A stretch of 64,000 nt of DNA from the NCBI RefSeq assembly GCF_000972845.2, contig NC_040022.1, positions 14,052,919-14,116,918 of the forward strand. The letters run 5' to 3'. Under the pieces are notes generated by a model. The model was not told the origin of the DNA, ran no database searches, and saw only the letters and a program-made list of their open reading frames with translations. The DNA comes from Larimichthys crocea. Lineage: Eukaryota > Chordata > Actinopteri > Sciaenidae. The translations under genes were made by a program, and so were the position numbers. Every line of letters starts with the position of its first letter. The stretch's first letter is position 1. Below, piece after piece: positions 61,879 to 64,000 of this stretch.

Positions 61879-63466
61879 GTGAGTTCTTCCCTTATTTCTC
61901 ACTCTGAGTTATCAGATAATTAGACAATTAGTTATCCAACATTGAATTTCCAGCCTGAATCTTTAAAAATTGTCAGAAAATGACCAGCTTTCTTCTGTGT
62001 TGTGAGCTGTATATGGGTTTGACGTACGCACACAGACTTGGGACATGAACCCACACAGTCAAACAGACATTCACATTTGCGGCTTAATCTGTAGCAAGTG
62101 TTAAACATGGCTACATGGTGTGTAAGGCTTTGAAAGGTCCCTGTTAGCAGGGTATTCCAGCGAGGTGTTAATTTGTTTTACTATGTGCCACTGAGGCAGG
62201 CTGTTAGGCCTTTAGCCTCTGAAGTGGAGCAGTGTCACAAGGAGCTTTCTGTAGCCACCCAAGGCAATAGATGCATCGTTAGACTCTGGAAAATCAAAAT
62301 AAAATAATGAGAACTTATATAACAAATGATATCTGCTCATATTAAAATATTTGCACTTGAAATTGGTGTGTTGACTTTATGGTATTATGTAAGGGTGTTA
62401 ACGATACAGTCATCTCATGGTTTAGTTGAGTTTTTTTCACCATTTAGATTTTTTTTTTCTCAAATGTCGGTTCAAAATACAGCTCATCCTTAAATGCAGA
62501 TTCTTGTCTTTTAATAAAATTGACTTGATGTGAGACATCAGTTGGGTGAAATGCTTCAAACTTGCTCTGTAATTTTTAAAGTCAAGATGGTAATATGATC
62601 TTTAGAGGTAGGATTATTGCCAGAAAATAAAGGAAAAGAAGTCTGGTAAGTTTTCAGATCAGTGTGCCTGAACTGTTTGTCATCACAGCAAACAACAGAT
62701 GAGGAGCTCATCCACTGACTGGCCAAAAACCACAATGAAAGGCGATCTACATGCAGCTTTGCAGTTAGAAAGAACAGCAAAGCTGCAGCCTTGGAAAAAA
62801 GACTCTTCATTGCAGTTCACTCTTGTATTAATACATCTTTCTATTGCAAAATATTGTGCCACAATCATATTAAATCGTTGTTAGTTCTTTCCTGGATGGA
62901 CAATTTTTATAGCTTTTTGGCAAACTGCACATTAAAAGACTGCTGACGAAAATATCAAGATATTTGATAAGGACAAGACTAGATCCAGATGCATACCAAA
63001 CAAGATGAAGCTCGGGAACAGCATGTCCATAACATTTTTCAAAACAGGGTTGTGATGAGACTTTGTCGATATGTGTTCTGGTATTTTTGGCTAAAGGTTA
63101 GATTGTGGAAATCTGTTATTGCCCAGTTTTACATCTTAACAATTTTAAATGGAGTGTGCCCTAACCGTACTGCTTTGAGTTGACAGAGGCCAAAGCCAAG
63201 GCAAAAAACACAAATCCCCTAGCCATACTCTCATGTCTCTTCACCCCTGCTGAATATTTTTGGTTAAGGCACAGTTGAACAAAGTAATTAACCATAGAGC
63301 TGTAGATATAAATCGTATGTCATTACGTCACTAACGCCTCCATATATCATCTGTCTTGTTGGATGACTCATTTATTTCTTTAGCTCTTTTCTTGAACTGT
63401 CTTTTCACAGCTCATCTCTCTCTCTCTGTCTCTCTCTCTGTCTCTCTCTCTGTCTCTCTCTCTGTC

Positions 63467-63499
<33 letters not shown>

Positions 63500-64000
63500 G
63501 TCTCTCTCTCTCTCTGTCTCTCTCTGTCTCTCTCTCTGTGTGTGTCTCTTGCTCGAAGAGAGAAATGGACAGAGTAACTGTTGTTTTTCTCCTGTCATTC
63601 AGATGGAAATTCTAATCTCCCTTTTTAAAAGAAAGTAAGAGAGAGGGCAAGTGAAGGAGAGGAAGGGGGTGTGTGGTGGTGGAGGAGGAGAGGGACACTG
63701 AGCACAGCACAGTGCAAAGAGGAGGAAGAAGAAATTAAGATGGGGAAGTTACCTCCTGGTTTACGCAGAGAGACGTGAAAGCAGGTTCAGCTTCATCTGC
63801 TTTTGTTTTCAGGACCTGAGGTGCTAATTGTCACTACTTAATTTTAAAAGATGTACTGCCAGTAACAATAACAGCATTACACATCATTCACTGCAATTTC
63901 TTTTAATCACTTGTTTTTTGTTTTTTTTATTAGTTTCCTTTATGAACTCCTACTGAGTCACAATAATTAAACCAGGATCATTAATTTTATGTTTGTGTGG
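61879..64000 (+). other. eif2b3: eif2b3 intron 6, running off the window
   Basis: It starts with a strong GTGAGT donor and has no recognised acceptor and coding exon before the right edge. It includes a pyrimidine (TCTCTCTCTCTG)n array at 63417-63545 and, from about 63640, a purine-rich stretch (GAGAGAGGGCAAG...GGAGGAGGAGAGG), so a pyrimidine block is followed by a purine block on the same strand. Confidence 0.8.
63417..63545 (+). repeat. (TCTCTCTCTCTG)n pyrimidine array in intron 6
   Basis: 129 bp of TC repeats punctuated by a G about every 6 to 12 bases (TCTCTG or TCTCTCTCTCTG units). The open frames it creates on both strands are artefacts of composition. Confidence 0.95.

Noticed and set aside
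63380..63598. Open frames on both strands made of Ser-Leu/Val-Ser and Arg-Glu/Asp repeats
   Set aside because: Pure translation of the TC array in intron 6.

Overview
The window is vertebrate nuclear DNA and almost certainly teleost, probably percomorph. Genes are split by GT/AG introns, (CA)n/(GT)n microsatellites are very dense, and the interspersed repeats are fish-type: hAT and pogo/Tigger-like MITEs, LINE 3' ends with short tandem tails, and a family ending in AGGTCCAGTGTGTAGGATTTA-like sequence. There is nothing prokaryotic here and no long intact ORF; the longest open frames are microsatellite or repeat translations.

Layout: (1) 1-41.1 kb is a gene-poor AT-rich stretch in which I find no convincing exon on either strand. 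It holds degraded transposons, pyrimidine/purine blocks, a cluster of microsatellites at 35-40.4 kb and a few GC-richer unique islands that could be conserved non-coding elements. (2) 41.16-41.72 kb holds a 557-bp foldback DNA transposon nested inside a LINE tail, directly upstream of (3) a CpG-rich promoter at about 41.9-42.2 kb. (4) From about 42.1 kb to the right edge lies the 5' half of eif2b3, on the + strand, encoding the gamma subunit of translation initiation factor eIF2B.

The gene has one inferred non-coding first exon (ending 42226) and five coding exons (44488-44653, 46643-46800, 54107-54266, 54887-54998, 61789-61878). They join in frame with phases 1, 0, 1, 2, 2 to give 222 codons plus 2 nt. 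This covers about half of a roughly 450-residue protein: most of the N-terminal nucleotidyltransferase-like domain. The C-terminal left-handed beta-helix exons lie beyond the window. The inferred first exon carries a complete 15-codon uORF ending 21 nt before the main ATG after splicing, and the minus strand of the same CpG-rich block carries a consensus splice donor, suggesting divergent transcription.

The most interesting points are the uORF on an eIF2B subunit, the possible bidirectional promoter, the foldback element with tandem-repeat arms beside it, a hAT MITE with a perfect 8-bp target duplication in intron 1, and the recurrent pairing of (GT)n with (CA)n tracts in inverted orientation.
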